64,000 bases of DNA from Clostridia bacterium (GTDB taxonomy: Bacteria > Bacillota > Clostridia > Oscillospirales > CAG-272), in the NCBI GenBank assembly GCA_900769475.1, contig CAAGGQ010000081.1:1-64000 (forward strand). Direction: 5' to 3'. Shown in pieces: positions 24,210 through 32,190 of the stretch. Below the pieces are notes generated by a model. The model was not told the origin of the DNA and ran no database searches. It worked only from the letters and a program-made list of their open reading frames with translations. Position numbers and translations under genes: made by a program. Position 1 is the stretch's first letter; each line of letters begins with the position of its first letter.

Positions 24210-25682
24210 ATGGAAAACAACCAGAACAATCGCCCCGGTGGCGAACAGCAAAAAAAGCATCCTGCGGCGGAGGGAGGACATCACCGCAACCGCCGTCGGC
24301 ATTCTCATAGACCCAACCATCCCAAGAACAACGACGGGGAAAAGGCCGCCTCCCCCGGCGGTACCATCGACAAATCCTTCTTCACCCCTGGAGAGGGCAA
24401 GCCCGCAACGCCTGCCCCCGTCTCTACGGAGAAGAAGCAAGCCTCCAACGCCTCCCAAAATCAAGGCAATCAAAATCAGAACAAAAAGAATAAGTCGGGC
24501 AATGGCGAGAAGCAGAAGGAATCCAAGGATAAAAATCGGAATCATCAAAGAAACCGCAATCGGCATCACCGTTCCAACGAGCATTCTCCGTACAATCCCT
24601 ACGAGGAGGTGCGCCCCGAGGAGCTCTCCCTGGAGGAGCTGCGAGCACGCATTGTGGTGAAATCAGCCGACGCCCCGGAAAGTGACAAAGTCGCCCCCGC
24701 CATTCCTTCCCCCGTTCTGATCACCGATCCTTCTGCAGAGGAGATGACAGAGCCCCTAAATGTAGATCACATTCTGAATCCCGAGGTTCCTGCGGAGACC
24801 GAGCCCGTGAAAAAGGAAGAAGTGGTTGGCATTCGCTTCCGCACCAGCGGTAAGATGTACTACTTTGACCCCCGGGGGCTGAAGATCAAAAAAGGCGAGC
24901 AAGCCATTGTGGAAACGGCGCGCGGTGCGGAATTCGGTGACGTTTGCATGGGCAACGCCATGGTCAATGCCGATCAGATCGTAACGCCCCTGCGTCCCGT
25001 GCTTCGCGTGGCAACGCCCGAGGACATCCGTCACGACGCTGAAAACCGGGAAAAGGAAAAGCAAGCCCTTTCCACCTGCCAGGAGCGGATCCTGGCTCAC
25101 AAGCTGGAAATGAAGTTGATCGACGTACAGTACGCCTTTGACAACTCTAAGCTTCTCTTCTACTTCACCGCCGACGGGCGCATCGACTTCCGTGATCTGG
25201 TCAAGGATCTGGCATCGGTCTTCCGTACCCGTATTGAGCTGCGGCAAATCGGCATCCGCGACGAGGCAAAGATCCTGGGCGGTCTTGGTGCCTGCGGACG
25301 TCCCCTGTGCTGCTCCACCTTCCTGCCCGATTTTGCCCAGGTGTCCATTAAGATGGCCAAGGACCAGAATCTTTCCCTCAACTCGGCCAAGATCTCCGGT
25401 GTTTGCGGACGCTTGATGTGTTGCCTGCGCTACGAATCCGAGGTCTATGCCGAAGAGATCCGTCTGACCCCCGGGCACGATACCGTGGTCAAGACCGAGG
25501 ACGGCATTGGCACCGTGATCTCCTCCAATCCCTTGGCCGGCACAATCCGCGTGATCCTGAAGGACTCTCCCGATACCCCTCCCAAGCAGTATCATCGCTC
25601 TGCGGTTACCGTAATTGGAAAGAACAACCGGGAAAACAGCGGCGGTAAAGCCGATTCCAAGGAGCAAAAAGAAAAAAAATAA
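24210..25682 (+). CDS. ricT: RicT/YaaT-like PSP1 domain protein with long disordered N-terminus
   Basis: 490 residues; the family is usually nearer 270-300. Residues 1-200 are low-complexity, rich in Asn, Lys, Arg and His (NNQNNRPGGEQQKKH; HHRNRRRHSHRP) and probably disordered. The PSP1 core runs from about 205 to 460: VGIRFRTSGKMYYFDP, GRIDFRDLVKDLA, RQIGIRDEAKILGGLGACGRPLCC, and GVCGRLMCCLRYE. The conserved Cys residues bind Fe-S in the RicAFT complex, which stimulates RNase Y processing and sporulation. The basic tail suggests an RNA-binding addition in this lineage (inference). Confidence 0.9.
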   Translation: MENNQNNRPGGEQQKKHPAAEGGHHRNRRRHSHRPNHPKNNDGEKAASPGGTIDKSFFTPGEGKPATPAPVSTEKKQASNASQNQGNQNQNKKNKSGNGEKQKESKDKNRNHQRNRNRHHRSNEHSPYNPYEEVRPEELSLEELRARIVVKSADAPESDKVAPAIPSPVLITDPSAEEMTEPLNVDHILNPEVPAETEPVKKEEVVGIRFRTSGKMYYFDPRGLKIKKGEQAIVETARGAEFGDVCMGNAMVNADQIVTPLRPVLRVATPEDIRHDAENREKEKQALSTCQERILAHKLEMKLIDVQYAFDNSKLLFYFTADGRIDFRDLVKDLASVFRTRIELRQIGIRDEAKILGGLGACGRPLCCSTFLPDFAQVSIKMAKDQNLSLNSAKISGVCGRLMCCLRYESEVYAEEIRLTPGHDTVVKTEDGIGTVISSNPLAGTIRVILKDSPDTPPKQYHRSAVTVIGKNNRENSGGKADSKEQKEKK

Positions 25683-25723
25683 GCCGTTCACGATAAATTT
25701 ATATTTTTTTTTGAAAAAACGGT

Positions 25724-25750
25724 TGCAAAATTGAAAAAATATGATACAAT
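25724..25750 (+). promoter_or_regulatory. Probable extended -10 promoter of the ferredoxin gene
   Basis: TGATACAAT at 25742-25750 is an extended -10 (TGnTACAAT). TTGCAA at 25724-25729 is a sub-optimal -35 at 15 bp. AGGAGGT at 25768-25774 follows. Confidence 0.6.
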
Positions 25751-25782
25751 ATAAGTACCACAAAAATAGGAGGTATAAGACG

Positions 25783-25953
25783 ATGGCATATAAGATTACC
25801 GATGATTGCGTATCCTGCGGTGCTTGCGTTGATGCTTGCCCTCTGGAAGCCATTTCCGAAGGTGATGGAAAGTATGTAATTGACCCCGACAAGTGTGCCG
25901 GCTGCGGTGCTTGCGCTGATGCATGTCCCGTTGGAGCTCCCCAGGAAGCATAA
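25783..25953 (+). CDS. 2[4Fe-4S] ferredoxin
   Basis: 56 residues, the classical clostridial ferredoxin size. Two CxxCxxCxxxCP motifs are visible: CVSCGACVDACP (residues 9-20) and CAGCGACADACP (38-49). It carries electrons at low potential for pyruvate:ferredoxin oxidoreductase, hydrogenase and similar enzymes. The ATG at 25783 follows AGGAGGT at 8 bp. It is monocistronic, with its own promoter and a hairpin 26 bp after the stop. Confidence 0.96.
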   Translation: MAYKITDDCVSCGACVDACPLEAISEGDGKYVIDPDKCAGCGACADACPVGAPQEA

Positions 25954-25978
25954 TTATCATTACATCATCACCCATTTT

Positions 25979-26027
25979 CAGGGCGAGGCAAGCGACTTTG
26001 GTTCGCCTGTCTCGCCCTGCTTATTTC
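25979..26027 (+). terminator. Hairpin terminator after ferredoxin
   Basis: CAGGGCGAG (25979-25987) pairs with CTCGCCCTG (26011-26019), with an inner partly paired stem (GCGA/TTCGC), followed by TTATTTCTT. The T-tract is imperfect. Confidence 0.65.
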
Positions 26028-26047
26028 TTCCGGAAAGGATCGCCCCT

Positions 26048-26869
26048 ATGAACTCCCACCTTCCTCCCCTTGCCCCCGACGAGCGTTTGGATCGGGTCAA
26101 CGAGGATCTGACGCTGATTCAAAAGAAGCAGGGTCTGACCTACGGAACCGACGCCTTTCTTCTGGCCGCCTATCTCCGTCCCCATCCTCGCGCCATTGCC
26201 GTGGAGCTGGGAAGCGGTACCGGGATCGTTTCCTTTTTGGCGGCAACCAAACAAAAGGTAGCTCACATCACGGCGGTAGAGATCCAGGAATCCTTTGCCG
26301 ATCTGATCGGCAGGAACGCCGAGATCAACGGTTTGGACGGGCGAGTTGTTCCTCTCTGCTCCGATCTGCGGGAGCTGACGCCCGCGCAGTTTGGGAAAGA
26401 GGTGGATCTGGTCTTTTCCAATCCTCCGTATATGAAATGCGATACGGGAAAACGTAATCTTCACGATGAAAAATTCATTGCTCGCCACGAGGTATTTGGC
26501 AACATTGGAGATTTTTGTGCCTGTGCGGGACGGCTTCTCCGCCACGGCGGTCACTTTGTTTGCGTTTGGCGTCCCGATCGCCTGACCGAGCTTCTGGCGG
26601 CCCTGCATGAAGCGCGCCTGGAACCCAAGCGCATGACCTTTGTTCACGCCGACGGAGCATGCGAGCCCTGCTCGGTTCTCGTTGACGCCGTCAAGGGCGG
26701 CACCCCCTCTCTGCGGGTGACCCCTCCCCTTCTCCTCTATCTCCCACGCGACCCCAACGCCACCTCCCGTGTCCTCACACCCGAGGCGCAAGCCATCTAT
26801 GAACATTGCATATTTTCGGGCATCTTTGATCCCGATGAAAATAGAAAACCGGTAAGAAAGGAACCATAA
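26048..26869 (+). CDS. TrmN6-like tRNA/RNA (adenine-N6)-methyltransferase
   Basis: 273 residues from the ATG at 26048 with GGAAAGGA upstream; the longer upstream frame overlaps ferredoxin and the terminator. ERLDRVNEDLTLIQKKQGLTYGTDAFLLAAYL is the family start. VELGSGTGIVSFLAAT binds SAM, and DLVFSNPPYMK is the catalytic NPPY motif. The family methylates A37 of tRNA-Val (TrmN6/YfiC) or related RNA sites. It is followed 4 bp later by a small membrane-anchored protein. Confidence 0.88.
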   Translation: MNSHLPPLAPDERLDRVNEDLTLIQKKQGLTYGTDAFLLAAYLRPHPRAIAVELGSGTGIVSFLAATKQKVAHITAVEIQESFADLIGRNAEINGLDGRVVPLCSDLRELTPAQFGKEVDLVFSNPPYMKCDTGKRNLHDEKFIARHEVFGNIGDFCACAGRLLRHGGHFVCVWRPDRLTELLAALHEARLEPKRMTFVHADGACEPCSVLVDAVKGGTPSLRVTPPLLLYLPRDPNATSRVLTPEAQAIYEHCIFSGIFDPDENRKPVRKEP

Positions 26870-26872
26870 ACC

Positions 26873-27073
26873 ATGAAAAAAAGTGTAAAAATCGCGATTG
26901 GTGTAAGCACCGCCATTCTTGCAACCGCAGCCGTTGCCGAAATCGTATATCAGCTCAAGTCCATTAAGAAGATCCTTGCCAACGCCGAGGTTGACGAAGT
27001 ATCGCTGGACGATCTCTTTGACGATGAGATCGCCGCAGAGGAAGCCTTTGCCGAGCTTTCTGACACGGAATAA
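26873..27073 (+). CDS. Small single-pass membrane protein, unknown
   Basis: 66 residues. A basic start (MKKSVK), one hydrophobic helix (residues 6-24, IAIGVSTAILATAAVAEIV), then a short linker and a strongly acidic tail (VDEVSLDDLFDDEIAAEEAF). No family is recognised. Only 3 bp separate it from the methyltransferase stop and about 30 bp from the next start, so it is probably co-transcribed with both. It has no lipobox. Confidence 0.7.
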   Translation: MKKSVKIAIGVSTAILATAAVAEIVYQLKSIKKILANAEVDEVSLDDLFDDEIAAEEAFAELSDTE

Positions 27074-27103
27074 TCTCTCAAAGCTGCCTTGGGCAGAAAA
27101 CGT

Positions 27104-27868
27104 ATGGAACACATCAAACGAATTTTAAGTTTTACAAGACGGGCGCTGGACGACTACGGTATGATAGCGCCCGGAGATAAGATTGCCGTCGGGGTCTCCG
27201 CTGGAAAGGATTCCCTGACGCTTCTTTGTGCCATGGCCGAGCTGCGTCGCTTTTATCCCATCCCATTTGAGCTTGTTGCCGTAACCATTGACATGGGATT
27301 TGAAGGTACCGATTTTTCTCCCATTGCCAAGCTATGCGAGAAGCTGGACGTGCCCTATCACGTGATCCCCACCGAAATCTCCCACATCATTTTTGACGTG
27401 CGGAAGGAAAAGAACCCCTGCTCCCTTTGTGCCAAGATGCGCCGCGGGGCTCTGCACAACGCTGCCAAAGTGCTGGGCTGTAACGTGGTGGCTTTGGGGC
27501 ATCACTTTGACGATGCCGTGGAAACCTTTATGCTCAATCTCTTTTTTGAAGGGCGAATCGGGTGCTTCTCCCCGGTCACCTATCTTTCCCGCGCCGATCT
27601 CAAGCTGATCCGTCCTATGCTCTATATGCCTGAAAAGGACGTACGCTATTTTGCAAACAAGGTAGAACTTCCGGTGGTCAAGTCCTCTTGTCCTGCCGAC
27701 GGAAATACCCAGCGAGAAGAAATGAAGCAGTTGTTAGCCGCGCTGGAACGAAAGCATGACGGCTTGCGCTACCGCATCTTTGGTGCCATGCAACGGGGAG
27801 AGATCGACGGTTTCCGTGAGATCTCGCCTATGAAAGGGTTAAAAGCATACAAGGAAGAGGAAGAGTAA
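27104..27868 (+). CDS. TtcA-family tRNA thiolation-like ATPase
   Basis: 254 residues from the ATG at 27104; an upstream in-frame TTG at 27089 is also possible. The PP-loop GVSAGKDSLTLLCAMAELR (SxGKDS) binds ATP. CSLCAKMRRGALHNAAKVLGC holds a CxxC pair and a conserved RR, and GHHFDDAVETFMLNLFFEGR matches TtcA/TilS-type enzymes. TtcA makes 2-thiocytidine in tRNA with a [4Fe-4S] cluster held by Cys residues; CPADGN near the C-terminus may supply another ligand. The precise target in Clostridia is uncertain. Confidence 0.88.
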   Translation: MEHIKRILSFTRRALDDYGMIAPGDKIAVGVSAGKDSLTLLCAMAELRRFYPIPFELVAVTIDMGFEGTDFSPIAKLCEKLDVPYHVIPTEISHIIFDVRKEKNPCSLCAKMRRGALHNAAKVLGCNVVALGHHFDDAVETFMLNLFFEGRIGCFSPVTYLSRADLKLIRPMLYMPEKDVRYFANKVELPVVKSSCPADGNTQREEMKQLLAALERKHDGLRYRIFGAMQRGEIDGFREISPMKGLKAYKEEEE

Positions 27869-27883
27869 AGGCAAACCAACTCC

Positions 27884-27938
27884 GGCCTCTCTCCGGGAGG
27901 GAGATGGCATTTTCGTCAGAAAATGACGGAAGGAGAGC
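27884..27938. repeat. Short palindromic intergenic element
   Basis: A hairpin CTCTCTCC/GGGAGGGAG is followed by a perfect stem CATTTTC-GTCA-GAAAATG (27908-27925) and a closing GGAGAG. It looks like one of the compact extragenic palindromes of clostridial genomes. No other full copy was seen in this window. Confidence 0.55.
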
Positions 27939-27975
27939 GCGTGCACAAACAAAATGGATCGCCGTTTGGATTGTA

Positions 27976-28131
27976 CAAATTCCTTAGCCACTTTTTCTTT
28001 TAACCATATAGGCGCAAAAGAGAAAAGTGATCAAAAAGAAAACGCCGAGGACACTTCGTCGCCTGCGGGCGACGACAAGGGCTCTGCCCTTGACCTGCAA
28101 ACTTGTGAAAAAGTTTGATCAAAACCTTCAC
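27976..28131. repeat. Dispersed non-coding repeat, family 2, copy B
   Basis: It starts AAATTCCTTAGCCACTTTT, has GGCGCAAAAGAG, AAAACGCCGAGGAC, GACAAGGGCTCTGCCCTTG and ends AAAAAGTTTGATCAAAACC. The same order is present at 7153-7393. It lies in the leader of the YgiQ gene and contains several short hairpins. No ORF of its own is credible. Confidence 0.8.
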
Positions 28132-28188
28132 TGTGGGGGTTGTGCGGTGTTTCATCTTCACAGCATGAAATATTTACAAGGAGCAATT

Positions 28189-30171
28189 ATGGAAACAACA
28201 GGATTCTTACCCCTCTGCCGTGCCGATATGGAGGCGCGGGGCTGGGATACACCGGATTTTGTATACGTAACGGGAGATGCCTACGTGGATCACCCGTCCT
28301 TTGGTGTTTCCATCATCTCCAGAGTCCTAGAGGATGCCGGCTTCCGCGTGGCCATCCTCTCTCAGCCCGATTACAAAAGTGCTAACGCCTTTAAAGAATA
28401 CGGAAAACCTCGCCTTGGATTCCTAGTCACCTCGGGCAACATCGACAGCATGGTAGCCCACTACACTGCCGCAAAAAAGAAAAGAAGCTTTGACTATTAT
28501 TCCCCCGGCGGTAAGATGGGAAATCGTCCCGACCGCGCAGTGATCGTCTACTGCAATCGCATCCGTGAAGCATACGGTGACGTTCCCATCATTCTGGGCG
28601 GTCTGGAAGCCTCCCTGCGTCGCTTTGCTCACTACGACTACTGGGACGACAAGGTGCGCCGCTCGGTGCTGGTGGACAGCCGTGCCGATCTCTTGACCTA
28701 CGGTATGGGTGAGAAGATCCTGGTTCGTATCGCTCAACTGTTGGACAAGGGCGTTCCCATCCGCAAGATTCGTGATGTGAGAGGGACCGTTTATCTCTGC
28801 AAGCCCGACGAACCGGTCCACTACGAGGTGGCCGCTACCTTTGATTACAACGAGCTGAAGGAAGACAAGCGCAAGTACGCCGAGGCCTTTGGCGTACAGT
28901 ATAAAAATCAAGATTCTATCAACGGGCGCGCCATCTGCGAGCGCTACGATAATAAATTGCTGGTGCAAAATCCTCCCATGCCTCCCCTGGAACGGGAAGA
29001 GCTGGATCACATTTACGCTCTTCCCTACATGCGCACCTACCATCCCTCCTACGAGGCGGCGGGCGGCGTTCCCGGCATTGAAGAGGTGCAATTCTCCATC
29101 ACCCACAACCGCGGCTGCTTTGGCGGCTGTAACTTCTGCGCCCTGGCCTTCCATCAGGGACGCACGGTTCGCTCCCGAAGCATCAAGAGCGTGATGGAGG
29201 AAGCCAAAAAGATCACCGCTCTCCCGGGCTTTAAGGGCTACATTCACGATGTTGGCGGCCCCACGGCAAACTTCCGCTATCCCGCCTGCGAAAAACAGCT
29301 CAAGGACGGCGTTTGTGCCGGCCGCAAGTGTCTGGCTCCCAAGCCCTGTCCTAACCTTAAGGTCAGCCACACCGAATACATGAGGATGATCGAAGAGATC
29401 GAAGCCCTGCCAAAGATCAAAAAGGTCTTTATTCGCAGTGGTATCCGCTTTGACTACCTCATGGCCGATAAGGACGATTCTTTTTTTACCAAGCTGGTGC
29501 GGGACAACGTGAGCGGACAGCTGAAAGTAGCTCCCGAGCATTGCTCCGCGAACGTGCTGGGCTGCATGGGCAAACCGGAATTTGGTGTCTACGAGGAATT
29601 CCGTCAAAAATTCTTTGAAACCACCAAGCGTCTTGGAAAAGAGCAATATCTGGTGCCCTATCTCATGTCCAGCCATCCCGGCTCGACCCTGAACGACGCC
29701 ATTGAACTGGCACTCTGCCTCAAGAAAAACGGCTACGCCCCCGAGCAGGTGCAGGACTACTATCCCACTCCCGGCACGGCCTCCACGGTAATGTACTATA
29801 CGGGCATCAATCCCTTGAACATGAAGAAGGTCTACGTTGCCACCGATTATCATGAAAAGCAGCTGCAAAGAGCACTGTTGCAGTTCAACCGTCCGCAAAA
29901 TGCCGATCTGGTACGCGAGGCTCTGACCAAAGCCGGACGCACCGATCTCATCGGTCACGACAAGGATTGCCTGGTGCGCCCTGCTGCCTCCGCGACGCCA
30001 CGCGTCCATGGAGAACGAAGCGGCAAGGATCCCAAGGGAAATCATCGCGCCCATGCCTCATCACGCCCCGGCCCCCAAAGAGCAGCCTCCGCGCGCAAGC
30101 CACAGGAAGGCTCCCGCGGTGGAAAGCCGAAAACCAAGACGAAACCCACTCACTCCAAGCGAAAGAAATAA
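28189..30171 (+). CDS. YgiQ family radical SAM protein
   Basis: 660 residues from the ATG at 28189 with AAGGAG 5 bp upstream; the in-frame extension to 28027 runs through the dispersed repeat. Residues 1-300 are the YgiQ N-terminal domain (FLPLCRADMEARGWDTPDFVYVTGDAYVDHPSFG). CFGGCNFCALAFHQGR at about 345 is the CxxxCxxC [4Fe-4S] site of radical SAM enzymes. The C-terminal 70 residues are basic and low-complexity. The family is widespread, and its reaction is still unknown. A bidirectional terminator follows. Confidence 0.93.
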   Translation: METTGFLPLCRADMEARGWDTPDFVYVTGDAYVDHPSFGVSIISRVLEDAGFRVAILSQPDYKSANAFKEYGKPRLGFLVTSGNIDSMVAHYTAAKKKRSFDYYSPGGKMGNRPDRAVIVYCNRIREAYGDVPIILGGLEASLRRFAHYDYWDDKVRRSVLVDSRADLLTYGMGEKILVRIAQLLDKGVPIRKIRDVRGTVYLCKPDEPVHYEVAATFDYNELKEDKRKYAEAFGVQYKNQDSINGRAICERYDNKLLVQNPPMPPLEREELDHIYALPYMRTYHPSYEAAGGVPGIEEVQFSITHNRGCFGGCNFCALAFHQGRTVRSRSIKSVMEEAKKITALPGFKGYIHDVGGPTANFRYPACEKQLKDGVCAGRKCLAPKPCPNLKVSHTEYMRMIEEIEALPKIKKVFIRSGIRFDYLMADKDDSFFTKLVRDNVSGQLKVAPEHCSANVLGCMGKPEFGVYEEFRQKFFETTKRLGKEQYLVPYLMSSHPGSTLNDAIELALCLKKNGYAPEQVQDYYPTPGTASTVMYYTGINPLNMKKVYVATDYHEKQLQRALLQFNRPQNADLVREALTKAGRTDLIGHDKDCLVRPAASATPRVHGERSGKDPKGNHRAHASSRPGPQRAASARKPQEGSRGGKPKTKTKPTHSKRKK

Positions 30172-30180
30172 CAAAATTAA

Positions 30181-30210
30181 GAAGGCGTTGCCGCGTGCAA
30201 CGCCTTCTTT
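30181..30210 (+). terminator. Bidirectional hairpin terminator
   Basis: GAAGGCGTTGC (30181-30191) pairs perfectly with GCAACGCCTTC (30197-30207), followed by TTT. It lies between the convergent YgiQ and XRE genes and would also serve the leftward operon. Confidence 0.8.
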
Positions 30211-30214
30211 GCTG

Positions 30215-30421
30215 TTAAGGGGCCTCAAAAAAATCTCCCACGGCAACCCCAAGGAGCCTGGCAAGATCGGGTAGCAGGATCACGTCGGGATAGCAGATCT
30301 CTCGCTCCCATTTGGAAACCGCTTGGGCACTCACGCCCAAGAGATCTCCAAACGCTCCCTGGCTCATACGCCGTTCCTTTCGGTAAGCCAGAATCATGGA
30401 AGCAATGCGCAATTGGTTCAT
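30215..30421 (-). CDS. Small XRE-family HTH regulator
   Basis: 68 residues, almost entirely one HTH domain: ILAYRKERRMSQGAFGDLLG, AQAVSKWEREICYPDVILLPDLARLLGV. This is the length of a stand-alone Cro/XRE DNA-binding protein. The ATG overlaps the stop of the ArsR-like gene by 4 bp, so the two regulators are coupled. It is the last gene of the leftward operon that starts next to the capsid cassette. Confidence 0.88.
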   Translation of the reverse strand: MNQLRIASMILAYRKERRMSQGAFGDLLGVSAQAVSKWEREICYPDVILLPDLARLLGVAVGDFFEAP

Positions 30422-30969
30422 GCCTCACGTTCCTTCCCAACCACGCGGTAGATCTCGTGATCTCGGGTCATCAGCCCCTCGGCCACCATCTCCCGCCGCA
30501 GAGTGCAGTAATCCTCGTGGTATTCCGCCAGGATGGTGCTGACCTCGCTCTCGGTGTAATCCACTCCTTCTTCAAATCGCTCCAGCAGCTTTTTCAACAC
30601 GATCTCTCGCTTTTTTCGTTGTACGGGAATGGAGATTAGCTTGCCGTACCGAAAGAAATGCTCCAATACCGCTCTTTGGTAGGCATCCTCGGCGCCAAGG
30701 GCGGGAACGTCCTCCATCACCAGCTCTCGCAGGGTGCGGTCAAAGGCCTTGGAATTGAGAGAATAAATGATGTAAAATTGGGAACGTGAGGTGGTCACCA
30801 GCCCGGCCTGCTCCATCTTTTTTAGGTGATAACACACCGTGGCCGGTGCCAGGGACAGCACCGCCGATAGATGCTCCACGTAGGAATCCTGCCCTGCCAG
30901 GATCTGAATGATCTGCAATCTGGTGGGATCGGCCAACACCTTTAACAGCTGCATGGTTTCGCTCTTCAT
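30418..30969 (-). CDS. ArsR-type winged-helix regulator with DUF2087
   Basis: 183 residues from the ATG at 30969 (GGAGG 7 bp upstream). Residues 1-75 are an ArsR winged helix (LLKVLADPTRLQIIQIL, LSLAPATVCYHLKKMEQAGLV). Residues about 110-175 match DUF2087 (KKREIVLKKLLERFEEGVDYTESEVSTILAEYHEDYCTLRREMV). There are no metal-binding Cys pairs of the ArsR/SmtB kind, so the signal is probably not a metal. It is translationally coupled to the XRE gene downstream and lies 2 bp from the unknown gene upstream. Confidence 0.9.
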   Translation of the reverse strand: MKSETMQLLKVLADPTRLQIIQILAGQDSYVEHLSAVLSLAPATVCYHLKKMEQAGLVTTSRSQFYIIYSLNSKAFDRTLRELVMEDVPALGAEDAYQRAVLEHFFRYGKLISIPVQRKKREIVLKKLLERFEEGVDYTESEVSTILAEYHEDYCTLRREMVAEGLMTRDHEIYRVVGKEREA

Positions 30970-30971
30970 AG

Positions 30972-31484
30972 TCATTCCTCCAGGGCGATGGGGTAGATGC
31001 CATGCTCCACACGCCAGCGTTGCCAATCTGAGAGCACCGATTCCACCACCGCCGTTTTGATCTGCAATTCAAACATCTGGTCGGCGCTTCCCTTCTCCCG
31101 TGCCAACCTCAGCTCGGTACGGTAATTTCTCAGGAACTGAGCCCGCATCCAAACCTCGCCGTACAGGGCGGCAGTCATCTTTAGCTGTTCCTCATCAGCG
31201 GATTTTTGAAAGCGATCCAATAGCTTGGGGTATTCCTTTAGAAATTTCGGCATGCGATTACATTTGGTTGCAATCACTTTTTCGCGCCCTCCAAGCACAT
31301 TGTAAAGAAGCCCAGCGTGCAAGCACAGGCTATACATTCCCTGCTCAATGAGCAGGGCCTTTTTTTCGGTCTTGGCCTCGGGAGGAAGGCTCTGTATGCG
31401 TTGCTTGCAATCCATCTCCCGTGCGATCACCACCTCGGCCAATGCCTTTTCAATCTCGATCGGTTTCAAACTCTTCCCCTCCAC
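30972..31484 (-). CDS. Unknown helical protein
   Basis: About 170 residues, predicted mostly helical and soluble; no family recognised. The start is uncertain: a GTG at 31484, or a TTG at 31469 with GGAGG 8 bp upstream, which the longer frame would place inside the gene. It contains a central REKVIATKCNRMPKFLKEYP and no obvious catalytic motif. It overlaps the upstream unknown gene and nearly touches the ArsR gene, so all four leftward genes form one operon. Confidence 0.65.
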   Translation of the reverse strand: MEGKSLKPIEIEKALAEVVIAREMDCKQRIQSLPPEAKTEKKALLIEQGMYSLCLHAGLLYNVLGGREKVIATKCNRMPKFLKEYPKLLDRFQKSADEEQLKMTAALYGEVWMRAQFLRNYRTELRLAREKGSADQMFELQIKTAVVESVLSDWQRWRVEHGIYPIALEE

Positions 31485-31953
31485 TTTCCTTCCAAGATGT
31501 TTGGAGCGCCTCTACCGCAAAGCGATGACCCTCCAGATACGTTGTCAACTCCACTTGCTCCCAATCGTTGGCAAGAGGGAGCTTTTCTTCCTTTTGTTTG
31601 ATCAACTCCTGGGCAAAGGCCAGGATCCCGAGATACAGCCCCACGTCCGGCTGACGCGCGGCGGGGGTGTTGCGGTAGATCTTCATTGCCTTGGGATCTT
31701 TGGAAAAAACCTCGTATGCGTAGGAAATCAAATAGCAGGTTTGGGCATTGCTCCGCCGCAGGCGATAGGAATTATAGAACATGACGTAAACATTGGCAAT
31801 TCCTGCCTCGCGGTACTTGGCACATTTATAGGTAGCGATCTCCCGTTTCTTTTGCGCGGGATCCCGATCCAATGCCTGCGTCAGCTCCTCGAGCCTTGTC
31901 ATCTCTTGATTCATTCGTTCCTTGGCGAGGATGTAAAATGCAGATGCGTTCAT
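31450..31953 (-). CDS. Unknown helical protein, first gene of the regulator operon
   Basis: 167 residues with a strong Shine-Dalgarno (AAAGGAGGGAG) and a consensus promoter upstream. It is alpha-helical with charged stretches (ERMNQEMTRLEELTQALDRDPAQKKREIATYKCAKYR shortened here to its character: basic-acidic coiled segments). No enzyme motif, membrane segment or signal peptide. I do not recognise a family. It is transcribed away from the capsid cassette across a 240-bp shared intergenic region. Confidence 0.7.
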   Translation of the reverse strand: MNASAFYILAKERMNQEMTRLEELTQALDRDPAQKKREIATYKCAKYREAGIANVYVMFYNSYRLRRSNAQTCYLISYAYEVFSKDPKAMKIYRNTPAARQPDVGLYLGILAFAQELIKQKEEKLPLANDWEQVELTTYLEGHRFAVEALQTSWKESGGEEFETDRD

Positions 31954-31980
31954 GGGACATCTCCCTCCTTTCGTACACCC

Positions 31981-32009
31981 ATTGTAGCATAGCCCCCCGG
32001 TCTTGTCAA
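31981..32009 (-). promoter_or_regulatory. Promoter of the leftward regulator operon
   Basis: On the minus strand TTGACA (32009-32004), 17-bp spacer, TACAAT (31986-31981). No equally good rightward promoter is visible between here and the terminase gene. Confidence 0.82.
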
Positions 32010-32083
32010 TAGTGTTTCGATAAATTTCGAATTACTTAAACCAATGGTTGTAAAAAAGAAAAAACGAGATCCATTTTACTTAG

Positions 32084-32124
32084 TGGCACGGATTGGCAAA
32101 GAGTGGCACACCTTGGCACGGATT
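32084..32124. repeat. Four TGGCA repeats in exact 10-bp phase (candidate packaging or operator site)
   Basis: TGGCAC, TGGCAA, TGGCAC and TGGCAC begin at 32084, 32094, 32104 and 32114. The first and last unit share TGGCACGGATT. The array sits 67 bp before the terminase small-subunit start. Exactly one helical turn per repeat means all four lie on one DNA face. It could be the binding site of the terminase small subunit or of a repressor; no experiment supports either yet. Confidence 0.75.
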
Positions 32125-32190
32125 TTAGGGGTAGACTTTAGGTGCACAGAACAACGGGGGTCCCGAAAAAAAGGAGGTGTTGCCCTTGGT

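Noticed and set aside
28027..28188. In-frame extension of YgiQ to 714 residues
   Set aside because: The extra 54 codons are the dispersed repeat; AAGGAG directly precedes the ATG at 28189.
28423..30054. A 543-codon open frame antisense to the YgiQ gene
   Set aside because: Shadow frame; the sense strand has the radical SAM motif, a good ribosome site and a terminator.
32044..32190. Longer terminase small-subunit frame starting at 32044
   Set aside because: No ribosome site at 32044. AAGGAGGT at 32171-32178 points to the ATG at 32191. If the longer form were real, the TGGCA array would be coding, so this should be kept in mind.
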